From Arcobacter sp. LA11 (GTDB taxonomy: Bacteria; Campylobacterota; Campylobacteria; Campylobacterales; Arcobacteraceae), in NCBI RefSeq assembly GCF_001895145.1, contig NZ_BDIR01000009.1:61646-125645 (forward strand): a stretch of 64,000 bases of DNA, given 5' to 3'. The position numbers and the translations under genes were made by a program. The notes below the pieces were generated by a model. It was not told the origin of the DNA. It saw only the letters and a program-made list of their open reading frames with translations, and searched no databases. Positions 44,152 to 52,324 of this stretch are shown here, piece after piece. The first letter of the stretch is position 1, and each line of letters opens with the position of its first letter.

Positions 44152-44394
44152 ATGAAAAAAGGTATAGCATTAATTTTAAGCTCAATGTTTATTTTAGTCT
44201 CTGTTGCATTTGCTGAACATCATGGTGAAAAAAAGATGATGGAAAAGAAAATGATGAAAAAAGAAATGATGAAAAAAGAAAGACCTAACAATATTGATAA
44301 AAATAATGTAGGTATTACAGAGGCAGAACAACCTGATCAAACAGATCCAACGCTTATAGAAGGTAATTTAGAAAATAACGATTTTAAAAACTAA
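44152..44394 (+). CDS. Small exported Met/Lys-rich protein
   Basis: An 80-residue protein with a signal peptide (MKKGIALILSSMFILVSVAF ending in AEHH). The mature part starts with histidines and a repeated Met-Met-(E/K)-Lys pattern (residues about 27-43: KKMMEKKMMKKEMMKK), then a neutral tail. Met/His-rich periplasmic peptides may bind copper or silver, but nothing else supports that here. The start is the ATG at 44152, preceded by AAGGA; an upstream in-frame ATG at 44104 would spoil the signal peptide. Confidence 0.75.
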   Translation: MKKGIALILSSMFILVSVAFAEHHGEKKMMEKKMMKKEMMKKERPNNIDKNNVGITEAEQPDQTDPTLIEGNLENNDFKN

Positions 44395-44414
44395 GAGAAA
44401 TCCTCTTAGTTTTT
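44386..44414. terminator. Bidirectional terminator
   Basis: AAAAACTAAGAG and its complement form a 12-base-pair stem with a 5-base loop, between the convergent Met/Lys-rich and methyltransferase genes. A and T runs on both sides allow use in both directions. Confidence 0.85.
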
Positions 44415-44422
44415 AGTAAGTT

Positions 44423-45352
44423 TTACTTTCTTATAGATGTTGCTGTTAAAAATATATAATATTTTCCAGTTAAAGTCACTCTGAATTTCTTTTGTTGAAG
44501 ATACTTCTTACAAAAAAATGCATCTTTATAAAGTATAGACATCTCAGAAAATGAATAATTTGGAGCTTTTGCACCATAAATAATTTCACCATCAATCCAC
44601 CTACAGTTAGGGAATCCAAGTATCATCGAACCATCATTATTTAGATAGTTCTGAACAATATCCATAAAAGTTTTATTGAAATCCAAATTTGAGCTTTGCA
44701 AAGTTCCTATTGAAATAATCAAATCAAATTTTCCCAAAGCTAGCTCATCTAAGCAATTTATATCTTGTGCATAGAATTTTACATTTGTTTTTTCTTTAAA
44801 CTTATCTTTTGCAAAGGCTATAGCAGATTCGCAATAATCTATTCCTACAAACTCATGTTCTGGAAATTTATCATATATACTTTCAATTATTTCAAATTCT
44901 TCACCAGTGTTAACACCTAAATTTAAAATTCTTTTTCTCTTTTCTATCTTTACATTTTGTAATGCTTCAAAATATGATAATAAAACTTCAGGTTCTTCAT
45001 TTTTATTTATTTCAAAAAAAGTTGACCCTACTCCATACTTTTCCTCTTTTTCACTATTTTTATTATGAAAACTATCAGTTAAATCAAGTTTTTCAAACTC
45101 TAAACGAACATATACTTCAGAAACTTTAATTGGAGTTAACATTCTAGAAAAAAGTTTTTGAGCTAAATCTTGCCAAGCTTTATAACCTCTATAAAGGTAC
45201 TCTTTTTTATCAATTATTACAATTTCACCTGCATATTTTGACTTAAATAAATCAGGATTTAATACTTCAAATTGGCAAGTTTTCTCTTTTTCTAGATTTT
45301 TTTTAACTATTTGAATTATTTCAAACATAGATTCTGATGTAAATCTTATCAT
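44423..45352 (-). CDS. SAM-dependent methyltransferase
   Basis: A 309-residue class I methyltransferase. Motif I is RILNLGVNTGEEFEIIE (residues about 143-159), motif II acid in FVGIDYCESAIAFAK, and motif IV in FDLIISIGTLQSS. The first 110 residues form an additional N-terminal domain that I do not recognise. Substrate unknown. The ATG lacks a good ribosome-binding site. Monocistronic and divergent from the histidine kinase. Confidence 0.85.
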   Translation of the reverse strand: MIRFTSESMFEIIQIVKKNLEKEKTCQFEVLNPDLFKSKYAGEIVIIDKKEYLYRGYKAWQDLAQKLFSRMLTPIKVSEVYVRLEFEKLDLTDSFHNKNSEKEEKYGVGSTFFEINKNEEPEVLLSYFEALQNVKIEKRKRILNLGVNTGEEFEIIESIYDKFPEHEFVGIDYCESAIAFAKDKFKEKTNVKFYAQDINCLDELALGKFDLIISIGTLQSSNLDFNKTFMDIVQNYLNNDGSMILGFPNCRWIDGEIIYGAKAPNYSFSEMSILYKDAFFCKKYLQQKKFRVTLTGKYYIFLTATSIRK

Positions 45353-45492
45353 TTATTAATACTTTTTATTTTGATTATATCAAATTATGATTTATTAGCT
45401 GTTTGAACTATTAGAATTTATAAATTCCTATTTATCATATTATTATTATATTTATGTATTATACTATTTATAAATCTAAATATGGGTCAAAG

Positions 45493-47409
45493 ATGATATT
45501 TCAGAATGAAAAACAGCTATTAAAAATAATAAAATATACACCAAGTATTTTTATACTAACAATTTCTATAATAACACTAACTATTCAATTTGCAGAAAAT
45601 AATAGAACTTTTGAAATTGAAAAAGAAAAAATAAGAACTGAATTTACTACACGAAATAAAAATATCATTAAACAAGAAATAGATGAAGTATATGATTTTA
45701 TAAAAAGAGAACAACAATCAACACAAAAAGAGTTAAAAGAATCTCTAAAAAATGCAGTTAACAACGCTTATGCAATTGCAAATACAATATATCAAAATAA
45801 TCAAGATAAAGATCCAGTTTTTATAAAAAAACTAATTGTTGATGCACTTAGAAATATAAGGTTCAATAAAAATAGAGGTTATTTCTTTATATATGAAAAC
45901 ACTGGAAAAAATATTCTACTTCCACATAACCCAGAACTTGAAGGAAATGACTTTTGGAAGCATCAAGATTCAAAAGGCGCTTACGTTATTCAAGATATGG
46001 TAAGTCTTTTAAAGAAAAAAGATGAAGCTTTTTATCAATGGCATTGGTATAATCCAACTAACCCAGATAAACAAAAAACAAAAATTGGTCTCGTACGAAA
46101 CTTTAAACCTTTTGAATGGTTTATTGGTACAGGTGAATATATAGAAGAGTATGAAGTTGAAATAAAAGAGAAGATATTAGATTTTGTAAAAAATGTAAAT
46201 TTAAATGAAGATGGATATATCTTTATCATTGATTATGATTTAATCTATTTAAGTCACATACGAAAAGACTATATCGGGAAACACGCCATTACGAATAATG
46301 ATGCAGTAGGAACAAAAGAGGTAATAGATAAACTCTTACAAATTGCAAAAAATGGTGAAGGCTACTATAGTTATGTACAAAATAGAAAACCAGGAAGTGA
46401 ACAACCTACTAAAAAAGTAAGCTATGTTAAAGGTCTTGATAACTGGTCATGGATTATAGGAACTGGTTTTTACGAAGATGACATGAATATGGCAATTATT
46501 CAAAAAAGAAAAGATTTAGATGAAAAATTTAAAGAATATGTTTATCAAATCTTAAAAGTGACAATCCTAATAACAATTATACTATTACTACTATCAATCT
46601 ATTTTTCTAGAATATTACAAAATAAATTTATTAAATACAAAAAAGAGATTAAAGAACATATCAACAAAAATACAAAACAGCAAAATATTATGGCACAAAA
46701 AACTAAAATGGCTGCCATGGGTGAAATGATAGGAAATATTGCCCATCAATGGAGACAACCTCTATCTACTATTACAACAACTGCAACTGGATTAAAGATA
46801 CAAAAAGAGATGAATATACTTGAAGATAGTTTCTTAATTGAAGGATTATCAGGAATAAATGATTCAGCACAATATTTATCAAAAACAATTGATGATTTTA
46901 GAAACTTTTTCAAAACAAATAAAAATGAAGTAGAATTTAGTATAAAAGATACTATTTGTAGAGCAATATCTCTTTGTAGTGCTCAATTGTATAACTTAGA
47001 AATTGATATAGTTAAAGATATAAAAGATATCAAAATAACTAATTTTGAAAATGAATTTATTCAAGTAATTATCAATATTTTAACAAATGCAAAAGATGAA
47101 TTAACAAAAAAGAATAAAGATTTTAAGAAAATAATTTTCATAAAAGTTAAAAAAGTAAAAGGTTTTGTTTCTATAGAAATAAAAGACAATGCTGGAGGAA
47201 TTCCTAAAAATCTAAAAAATAGAGTCTTTGAACCATATTTTACAACTAAACATAAAAGCCAAGGAACTGGTATTGGTCTATATATGTGTAAAGAAATAAT
47301 TGAAAAAAATATGAAAGGTTCATTAGAAGTAGAAAACTGTAAATATGAACATGACAATACATACTTTATAGGAGCTTGCTTTAAAATAAAGTTACCACTT
47401 AATAAATAA
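45493..47409 (+). CDS. Sensor histidine kinase with periplasmic Cache domain
   Basis: A 638-residue membrane histidine kinase. A first helix (residues about 13-33) and a second (about 360-380, ILITIILLLLSIYF) enclose a large periplasmic double-Cache-like domain with NRGYFFIYENTGKNILLPHN and a repeated GYYSY/GTGFYEDD pattern. The cytosolic part has HisKA (GNIAHQWRQPLS, phosphorylated His) and HATPase (NILTNAKDEL, DNAGGIP, GTGIGLYMCK). No receiver domain or response regulator gene is adjacent, so the partner is unknown. I chose the ATG at 45493; one 13 codons earlier lacks any ribosome-binding site. Confidence 0.92.
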   Translation: MIFQNEKQLLKIIKYTPSIFILTISIITLTIQFAENNRTFEIEKEKIRTEFTTRNKNIIKQEIDEVYDFIKREQQSTQKELKESLKNAVNNAYAIANTIYQNNQDKDPVFIKKLIVDALRNIRFNKNRGYFFIYENTGKNILLPHNPELEGNDFWKHQDSKGAYVIQDMVSLLKKKDEAFYQWHWYNPTNPDKQKTKIGLVRNFKPFEWFIGTGEYIEEYEVEIKEKILDFVKNVNLNEDGYIFIIDYDLIYLSHIRKDYIGKHAITNNDAVGTKEVIDKLLQIAKNGEGYYSYVQNRKPGSEQPTKKVSYVKGLDNWSWIIGTGFYEDDMNMAIIQKRKDLDEKFKEYVYQILKVTILITIILLLLSIYFSRILQNKFIKYKKEIKEHINKNTKQQNIMAQKTKMAAMGEMIGNIAHQWRQPLSTITTTATGLKIQKEMNILEDSFLIEGLSGINDSAQYLSKTIDDFRNFFKTNKNEVEFSIKDTICRAISLCSAQLYNLEIDIVKDIKDIKITNFENEFIQVIINILTNAKDELTKKNKDFKKIIFIKVKKVKGFVSIEIKDNAGGIPKNLKNRVFEPYFTTKHKSQGTGIGLYMCKEIIEKNMKGSLEVENCKYEHDNTYFIGACFKIKLPLNK

Positions 47410-47442
47410 TATACATTTTGTCATTAACTTGTAGCTATTCCA

Positions 47443-47451
47443 TGCTATAAT
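47443..47451 (+). promoter_or_regulatory. Extended -10 directly before phoH
   Basis: TGCTATAAT ends 6 bases before the ATG at 47458. With normal spacing, transcription would begin on the start codon itself. No ribosome-binding site is visible. Confidence 0.55.
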
Positions 47452-47457
47452 AATTTT

Positions 47458-48831
47458 ATGAAAGAAAAAGTATATGTATTAGATACGAATATCATTTTAC
47501 AAAATGTGCAAAACTTAAGTAGAATATCTGACAATAGCACTAACAACATCGTTATACCAGAAACAGTTTTATTAGAATTAGAGGATAAAAAGAAACTAAC
47601 AAATGAATTAGGTTATTATTCTAGAGAGTTCGCACGACTACTTGCAAAAATGAAAATCAAAGAGGTTGACTACAAAACAGGATTTAAAGTTGTAAAACTT
47701 TATAACGATGAACTTACACTTCATATTATTTCAAAAGATGCATACGAATCAGAAATTGAACAAGTTCATTTAAGTGAGAGCAATGACAAAAGAATAATTG
47801 AAGTTGCTGCTATTGCTCAAGATTATTATAAAGGTACTCAAGTTGTATTTTTATCTTTAGATGTCTATGCAAGAACTTTTGCATTATTTAAAGGTATAAA
47901 AGCAGAAACACTACATGATGATAAATCTACAGTTCCAAAGTTTGAATTTGTAAAATTTATAAATGTAGATTCTTCTTTATTTAACTCTCTTGATGGTAGT
48001 GATATAACTATATATGATGAAGAATACTCTTCTGAAAATTTCTGTTATGCTTTTGAAAGTGATGATGGAAACTCTACTTATGGAATCATTTTAAATAAAA
48101 GAATAAATATTTTAACAGAAGCAGATTTTAAAACTATGCAAGTTAAACCTGTTAATTTAAAACAAAAACTTTTTATGAAAGCAATTTTAACTGATATGTT
48201 TGATTTACTTGTTATTGATGCAAAAGCAGGTTCAGGAAAGACTCTTATGTCTATGGTTTCAGCTATGAGACTTATTGATTTAGGACACTACGATAAAATT
48301 GTTTATGTTAGAAACTCTATAGAATCACTTGATAAAGGTGCTGATATAGGATATTTAGCAGGGAATGACGAAAAATTTAGAATTTATAATATGGCTTTAC
48401 AGGATACTTTAGAATTTGTAGCAAAAAAACAACTTAAAAAAAGTGAAAACAAAGAGAATAAAGAATCAATAGAATCTAAAATTTCAGAACTTACATCTAA
48501 ATATTGTATTGAAACATTATGGCCTGGGGAAGCTAGAGGAAGAACACTTTCTGAAGCAATTGTCATTATGGATGAGTGGCAAAACTCTTCTGAAAAAACT
48601 ACCCAATTAATTTTAAGTAGACTTGACGAATCTTGTATGGCAATAGTAATTGGATCAAATAGACAAATAGATAATCTATATTTAAATAAATATAACAATG
48701 GTCTTACAACACTATTAAAACAAACAAGACAAGAGCATCCAGAAGTAAAAATGTTTGCGATAGAACTAGAAAAAGCAGTTCGAGGTAAGTTTGCAGAATT
48801 TACAGAAAGAATATTTGAAAGGAAAAGATAA
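47458..48831 (+). CDS. phoH: PhoH-like protein with N-terminal PIN domain
   Basis: A 457-residue PIN-PhoH (YlaK/PhoH2-type) protein. The PIN domain starts immediately (VYVLDTNIILQNV, residues 5-17) with acidic residues in ETVLLELEDK. The PhoH ATPase has a Walker A site (DAKAGSGKTLMS) and Walker B (IVIMDEWQNSS). Such fusions act as ATP-dependent RNA helicase/RNases in other bacteria. Its stop codon overlaps the beginning of the following HD gene, so the two are co-transcribed. The promoter abuts the start codon. Confidence 0.93.
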   Translation: MKEKVYVLDTNIILQNVQNLSRISDNSTNNIVIPETVLLELEDKKKLTNELGYYSREFARLLAKMKIKEVDYKTGFKVVKLYNDELTLHIISKDAYESEIEQVHLSESNDKRIIEVAAIAQDYYKGTQVVFLSLDVYARTFALFKGIKAETLHDDKSTVPKFEFVKFINVDSSLFNSLDGSDITIYDEEYSSENFCYAFESDDGNSTYGIILNKRINILTEADFKTMQVKPVNLKQKLFMKAILTDMFDLLVIDAKAGSGKTLMSMVSAMRLIDLGHYDKIVYVRNSIESLDKGADIGYLAGNDEKFRIYNMALQDTLEFVAKKQLKKSENKENKESIESKISELTSKYCIETLWPGEARGRTLSEAIVIMDEWQNSSEKTTQLILSRLDESCMAIVIGSNRQIDNLYLNKYNNGLTTLLKQTRQEHPEVKMFAIELEKAVRGKFAEFTERIFERKR

Positions 48832-50504
48832 TCCAAAGTAGACTAATCAATGATACTATTTATAATCATATTCAGTATACAAAACTTGAAGATAAAATTC
48901 TTCAAACAAAGATACTGAATAGATTACAATTTATCACACAAAATGCTTTAGCATATTTTTCATATCCATCTATTACTACTAAGAGATTTATTCATTCTTT
49001 AGGAACTATGCATCTAAGTTCATATATTTTTAAAAATGCTTTGCTTAATGCGCATAAAGAGACAAAAAACTCTTTCTTAAAAGATTTAAAAAAAGCAGTT
49101 AAATCTATAATCAAAGAAGAGAAACTAAATATAAATCTAGATGATTTAGCATATTTTGATAACAAAGCTTTATATCAATTTACTATTCCAACAAAAAATA
49201 AAAAAGATAGAGTTATTTATACTATTATTTTACAAACTATTAGACTTGTTGGACTTCTTCATGATGTAGGGCATTTGCCATTTTCACACCAAGTAGAATA
49301 TGCACTTGAAAAAGTTTACCACAGTATAAAACAAGAAGAAAATCTTTCAAAAAAAGAGTTAGATTTTATAAAAATCTATGAAGAGATAACTGAAAACTCT
49401 AGTGAAGTTCTCCATGAGGCAATAGGAAAACAACTTCTAATTATTTTATTTGAATATGAAATTTTTGATTTAATTAAAGAGAATGATGAAAAAGATTTAA
49501 TAAAACTTATTAAGATTCTTGCAATAAAAATTTTAAAGAATAAAAAATATAAAGGCTTTGATTTTTCTGTTTTACATAAAGTAATTGATAGTACAGTTGA
49601 TGCAGATAGATTAGATTATATAAATAGAGATATGCTAGCAAGTGGTTATATAACTGGTCCAAATGACCATATTAGAATTACTAAAGAAGCAGTCTTAGTC
49701 GAAGAAAATGGAAAGTACCACTTGTGTTATTTTGACATGAGTTTAATAGATATTGAACACATGCTGGAGATGAGATTTAATCTTTATAAAAAAGTAATAT
49801 TCAATCATGGTATTGCAAAAACAGATGCTATTTTAGAAAACGTAGTGCAATATTTAGCAAAAAAATATTTTGATAAAGAAGAAGAAAATTATAAACTTTC
49901 AGATTCTATTTCTATGCTTTGGAACTTTGCAAAACATAAAGATATAGAAAAAAGACTTGACACAATATCACAACTAGATGAAAACTGGTTAATTTCTTTA
50001 TTTAAAGAAGAGTATTTTTATATAAAAAGAAAAAAAGAACTATCTCACGAAGATAAAAAATATATTTACTGTTTTGAAGAAGTCCTTTTTGGGAAAAGAT
50101 ATTTTAGAAGTCCTTGGAAAAATCTAAATGAATTTTACAAAGTATTAGGTTTTACAACTATTCAAAGATATCAATTTAGAGAAAGTTTTGGAAATATAAC
50201 ACACAAAAGAAGAATAGAGTTACAAGATAGACTTGATAATTTTATAACAAAATGGGAAAAAGAAGATAAAGAACTTTTCTTTACATATCAAATAGTTTCA
50301 TTTAAAATTGGTATAGAAAAAAGTTTTTCCTTTTATGATGGAGAAAATTTAATTAATATAGATGAAATATCAACTTTAAGAAAAAGACTTAAACAATCTA
50401 TGTTAAATACTGTTCCTTTTTATATATACTCAAATAAGAAAAATATGAATGAAGAGATGAAAGAAGATTTAAGACAAATACTTTTTGAAGTTTTTGATAA
50501 CTAA
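48828..50504 (+). CDS. HD-domain phosphohydrolase (dNTPase-like), no canonical start codon
   Basis: A COG1078-like HD protein. Conserved features are TKRFIHSLGTMHLSSYIF, LLHDVGHLPFSHQVEYALEK (HD pair) and STVDADRLDYINRDM. The reading frame is open from 48819, and the family N-terminus (INDTIYNHIQYTKLEDKIL) is encoded before the first ATG at 49008. Between the in-frame stop (48816-48818) and 49008 there is no ATG, GTG or TTG. AAGGA at 48819-48823 is well placed for ATA 48828 or ATC 48831. I give 48828, where ATAA overlaps the phoH stop. The true start is therefore uncertain: non-AUG initiation, sequencing error or a start-codon mutation. Confidence 0.85.
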   Translation: MIQSRLINDTIYNHIQYTKLEDKILQTKILNRLQFITQNALAYFSYPSITTKRFIHSLGTMHLSSYIFKNALLNAHKETKNSFLKDLKKAVKSIIKEEKLNINLDDLAYFDNKALYQFTIPTKNKKDRVIYTIILQTIRLVGLLHDVGHLPFSHQVEYALEKVYHSIKQEENLSKKELDFIKIYEEITENSSEVLHEAIGKQLLIILFEYEIFDLIKENDEKDLIKLIKILAIKILKNKKYKGFDFSVLHKVIDSTVDADRLDYINRDMLASGYITGPNDHIRITKEAVLVEENGKYHLCYFDMSLIDIEHMLEMRFNLYKKVIFNHGIAKTDAILENVVQYLAKKYFDKEEENYKLSDSISMLWNFAKHKDIEKRLDTISQLDENWLISLFKEEYFYIKRKKELSHEDKKYIYCFEEVLFGKRYFRSPWKNLNEFYKVLGFTTIQRYQFRESFGNITHKRRIELQDRLDNFITKWEKEDKELFFTYQIVSFKIGIEKSFSFYDGENLINIDEISTLRKRLKQSMLNTVPFYIYSNKKNMNEEMKEDLRQILFEVFDN

Positions 50505-50582
50505 TATTACAAATTGAAATATTTTTTGGCTCTTCAAAAATCTTACACTAAAATACTTATATAAAACAAATAAAGGTTTAAA

Positions 50583-50948
50583 ATGAGTATTTTAGGGAAA
50601 TGCCCATACTGCGAAGCAAATGTTATATCAAAAAAAATAACTGCACAAGGAAAACAAATCAAACTATACTCTTGTGAAAATGCAAAAAAAGAGTATGATG
50701 ATAGTGAACAATATGTTTTCACAGCAGATTCAACTTGTACTTTTAGAGTATATTCAAACGCTTTTTTAAAATGGAATAAACGCTCTTTTTCTGAATATGA
50801 GATGAAAAAATTACTTCAAAATGAACAAACTATAATAAGACTTCATGGAAGAAAAGGAACTAGAGAATATTTTAAATATGTAATTGCAGACAAAGAGTAT
50901 GGAGTCTCAATTCTTTGGGATGAAGAGGTAGAGGAAAAAGTTTCTTAA
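50583..50948 (+). CDS. Small zinc-ribbon protein of unknown function
   Basis: A 121-residue soluble protein with an N-terminal ribbon: GKCPYCEANV (residues 6-15), then single cysteines in YSCENAKKEY and STCTFRVYSN, similar to topoisomerase-type zinc ribbons. The C-terminal half (MKKLLQNEQTIIRLHGRKG) is not recognised. AAAGG precedes the ATG. Function unknown. It is convergent with the pentapeptide gene, one base apart. Confidence 0.72.
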   Translation: MSILGKCPYCEANVISKKITAQGKQIKLYSCENAKKEYDDSEQYVFTADSTCTFRVYSNAFLKWNKRSFSEYEMKKLLQNEQTIIRLHGRKGTREYFKYVIADKEYGVSILWDEEVEEKVS

Positions 50949-50949
50949 C

Positions 50950-51543
50950 TTATTCGCACTCTACATCTTTTAATATAGCTTCCTCTTTTTTAAAGTGTTC
51001 ACATTGTTTTTTTGACATTGTAGAATTAGAAACCTTTGCATTCCAAAAAATTACATTTTCTATTTTTAATCCAAAAAAATCTATTTCATCAAAAATTGAG
51101 TAAGCTCCACCTGCATTTGTAAAGTCTACATTTTCAAAAGAAGTATCTAAAAACCTTGCTGACCAAATAGATAAATTCTCACACTTCAAATTTTCTAAAG
51201 TAGCATTTGAAAGGTTTACGCCTTTGAATATAGTATTATTACATTTTGCATTTATAAGTTCTACTCCTGAAAGATTAGAAGCCCTTACATTTGCACCATT
51301 TAGATTTGTATTTGTTAAGTTTGCACCCCAAAGGTTAGATTTTAATAAATTTGTATTTTCTAAATTTGCACCACTTAAATTTGAACTTGTTAAATTTACT
51401 TTTTCTAAATTTTTACCACTTAGATTTACATTTGTTAAATCACATTCTTGACAAATATTAGTTTCTAAAAGTTTTTTTAAATCTGTTTCACTATATGAAA
51501 AAAGTGAAGAAAAGAATAAGGCTATTATTAATATATATTTCAT
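50950..51543 (-). CDS. Exported pentapeptide-repeat protein
   Basis: A 197-residue protein with a signal peptide (MKYILIIALFFSSLFSYS) and about 20 pentapeptide repeats of the A(N/D)LxX type (NVNLSGKNLEKVNLTSSNLS and onward), forming a right-handed quadrilateral beta-helix. Five cysteines are spread through it, two of them near the start (CQEC). It probably lies in the periplasm; such proteins have no common function. It is 7 bases downstream of a thioredoxin-fold gene and likely co-transcribed. Confidence 0.88.
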   Translation of the reverse strand: MKYILIIALFFSSLFSYSETDLKKLLETNICQECDLTNVNLSGKNLEKVNLTSSNLSGANLENTNLLKSNLWGANLTNTNLNGANVRASNLSGVELINAKCNNTIFKGVNLSNATLENLKCENLSIWSARFLDTSFENVDFTNAGGAYSIFDEIDFFGLKIENVIFWNAKVSNSTMSKKQCEHFKKEEAILKDVECE

Positions 51544-51550
51544 ATTTACT

Positions 51551-51934
51551 CTATTTAACTTGCTTTATAATATCTAAAAACTGAGCTTCTCTTGTACCAC
51601 CAATTTTTTTAGATAATAATTTCATATCTTTAGGATCAGCAAAATAAAATGTTGGAATACCTATAAACTTGTAAGGTAAGATTTCCTTGTCTTTTTTAAT
51701 ATCCATTATTACAGAAACATAATTATCATTTGTATAAGAGATAATCTCTTTATCTTTAAAAACTTTTTTCTTCATATAATTACACTCTGGACATGTTGGA
51801 GTAGAATACATTATCATGAGTTTTTTGTTTTCTTTTATAGCTTTTTGTTTTGCTATATTTAAATCTTTTTCAAAATTTATACCAGCTGCAAATAAAGATA
51901 CTGTAAAAAATAGTATTGTTGTAAGTAATTTCAT
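51551..51934 (-). CDS. Periplasmic thioredoxin-fold protein (SoxW/thioredoxin-like)
   Basis: A 127-residue exported thioredoxin-like protein: signal peptide, active site STPTCPECNYMKK (CPEC) and cis-proline in FIGIPTFYFADP. It probably reduces disulfides of a periplasmic partner. It shares an operon with the cysteine-containing pentapeptide protein downstream, which could be that partner (inference). Confidence 0.85.
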   Translation of the reverse strand: MKLLTTILFFTVSLFAAGINFEKDLNIAKQKAIKENKKLMIMYSTPTCPECNYMKKKVFKDKEIISYTNDNYVSVIMDIKKDKEILPYKFIGIPTFYFADPKDMKLLSKKIGGTREAQFLDIIKQVK

Positions 51935-52003
51935 AAAAACTCCTTTTATAAGAAATCATTATAATTGATTATCTTAAAAGGAGTCTAAAAATTTATAATT
52001 AAA

Positions 52004-52285
52004 TTAGTCTTCTCTTGAAGTAGTTTCTAATAAGTGATATCCAAATTGAGTTTGAACTGGACCATGAACAGTATTCAAAGCTTTGTTAAAAACTACTGCA
52101 TCAAATTCTGGAACCATTTGACCTTGTGAAAAATGACCTAAATCTCCACCTTGAGCACCTGAAGGACATTGAGAATACTCTTTTGCTAAATCTTCAAATG
52201 TTTCACCATTTTCAATTCTTGTTTTTAATTCATTACATAACTCTTCTGATTCTACTAATAAGTGTCTAGCTGTTGCTGTTGCCAT
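52004..52285 (-). CDS. Parvulin-type peptidyl-prolyl isomerase
   Basis: A 93-residue single-domain PpiC/parvulin. The fold signatures ARHLLVESEELC, FEDLAKEYSQCPSGAQGGDLG, FSQGQMVPEFDAVVF and TQFGYHLLE are all present. There is no signal peptide, so it acts in the cytoplasm. It accelerates proline isomerisation in folding proteins. Confidence 0.95.
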   Translation of the reverse strand: MATATARHLLVESEELCNELKTRIENGETFEDLAKEYSQCPSGAQGGDLGHFSQGQMVPEFDAVVFNKALNTVHGPVQTQFGYHLLETTSRED

Positions 52286-52324
52286 ATTGTTATTTCCTTT
52301 AAATTTTTTTGAATTTTAACATAA

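Noticed and set aside
48384..48836. Minus-strand open frame of 150 codons opposite phoH
   Set aside because: It is a shadow of the PhoH ATPase domain, Ser/Phe-rich and without family resemblance.
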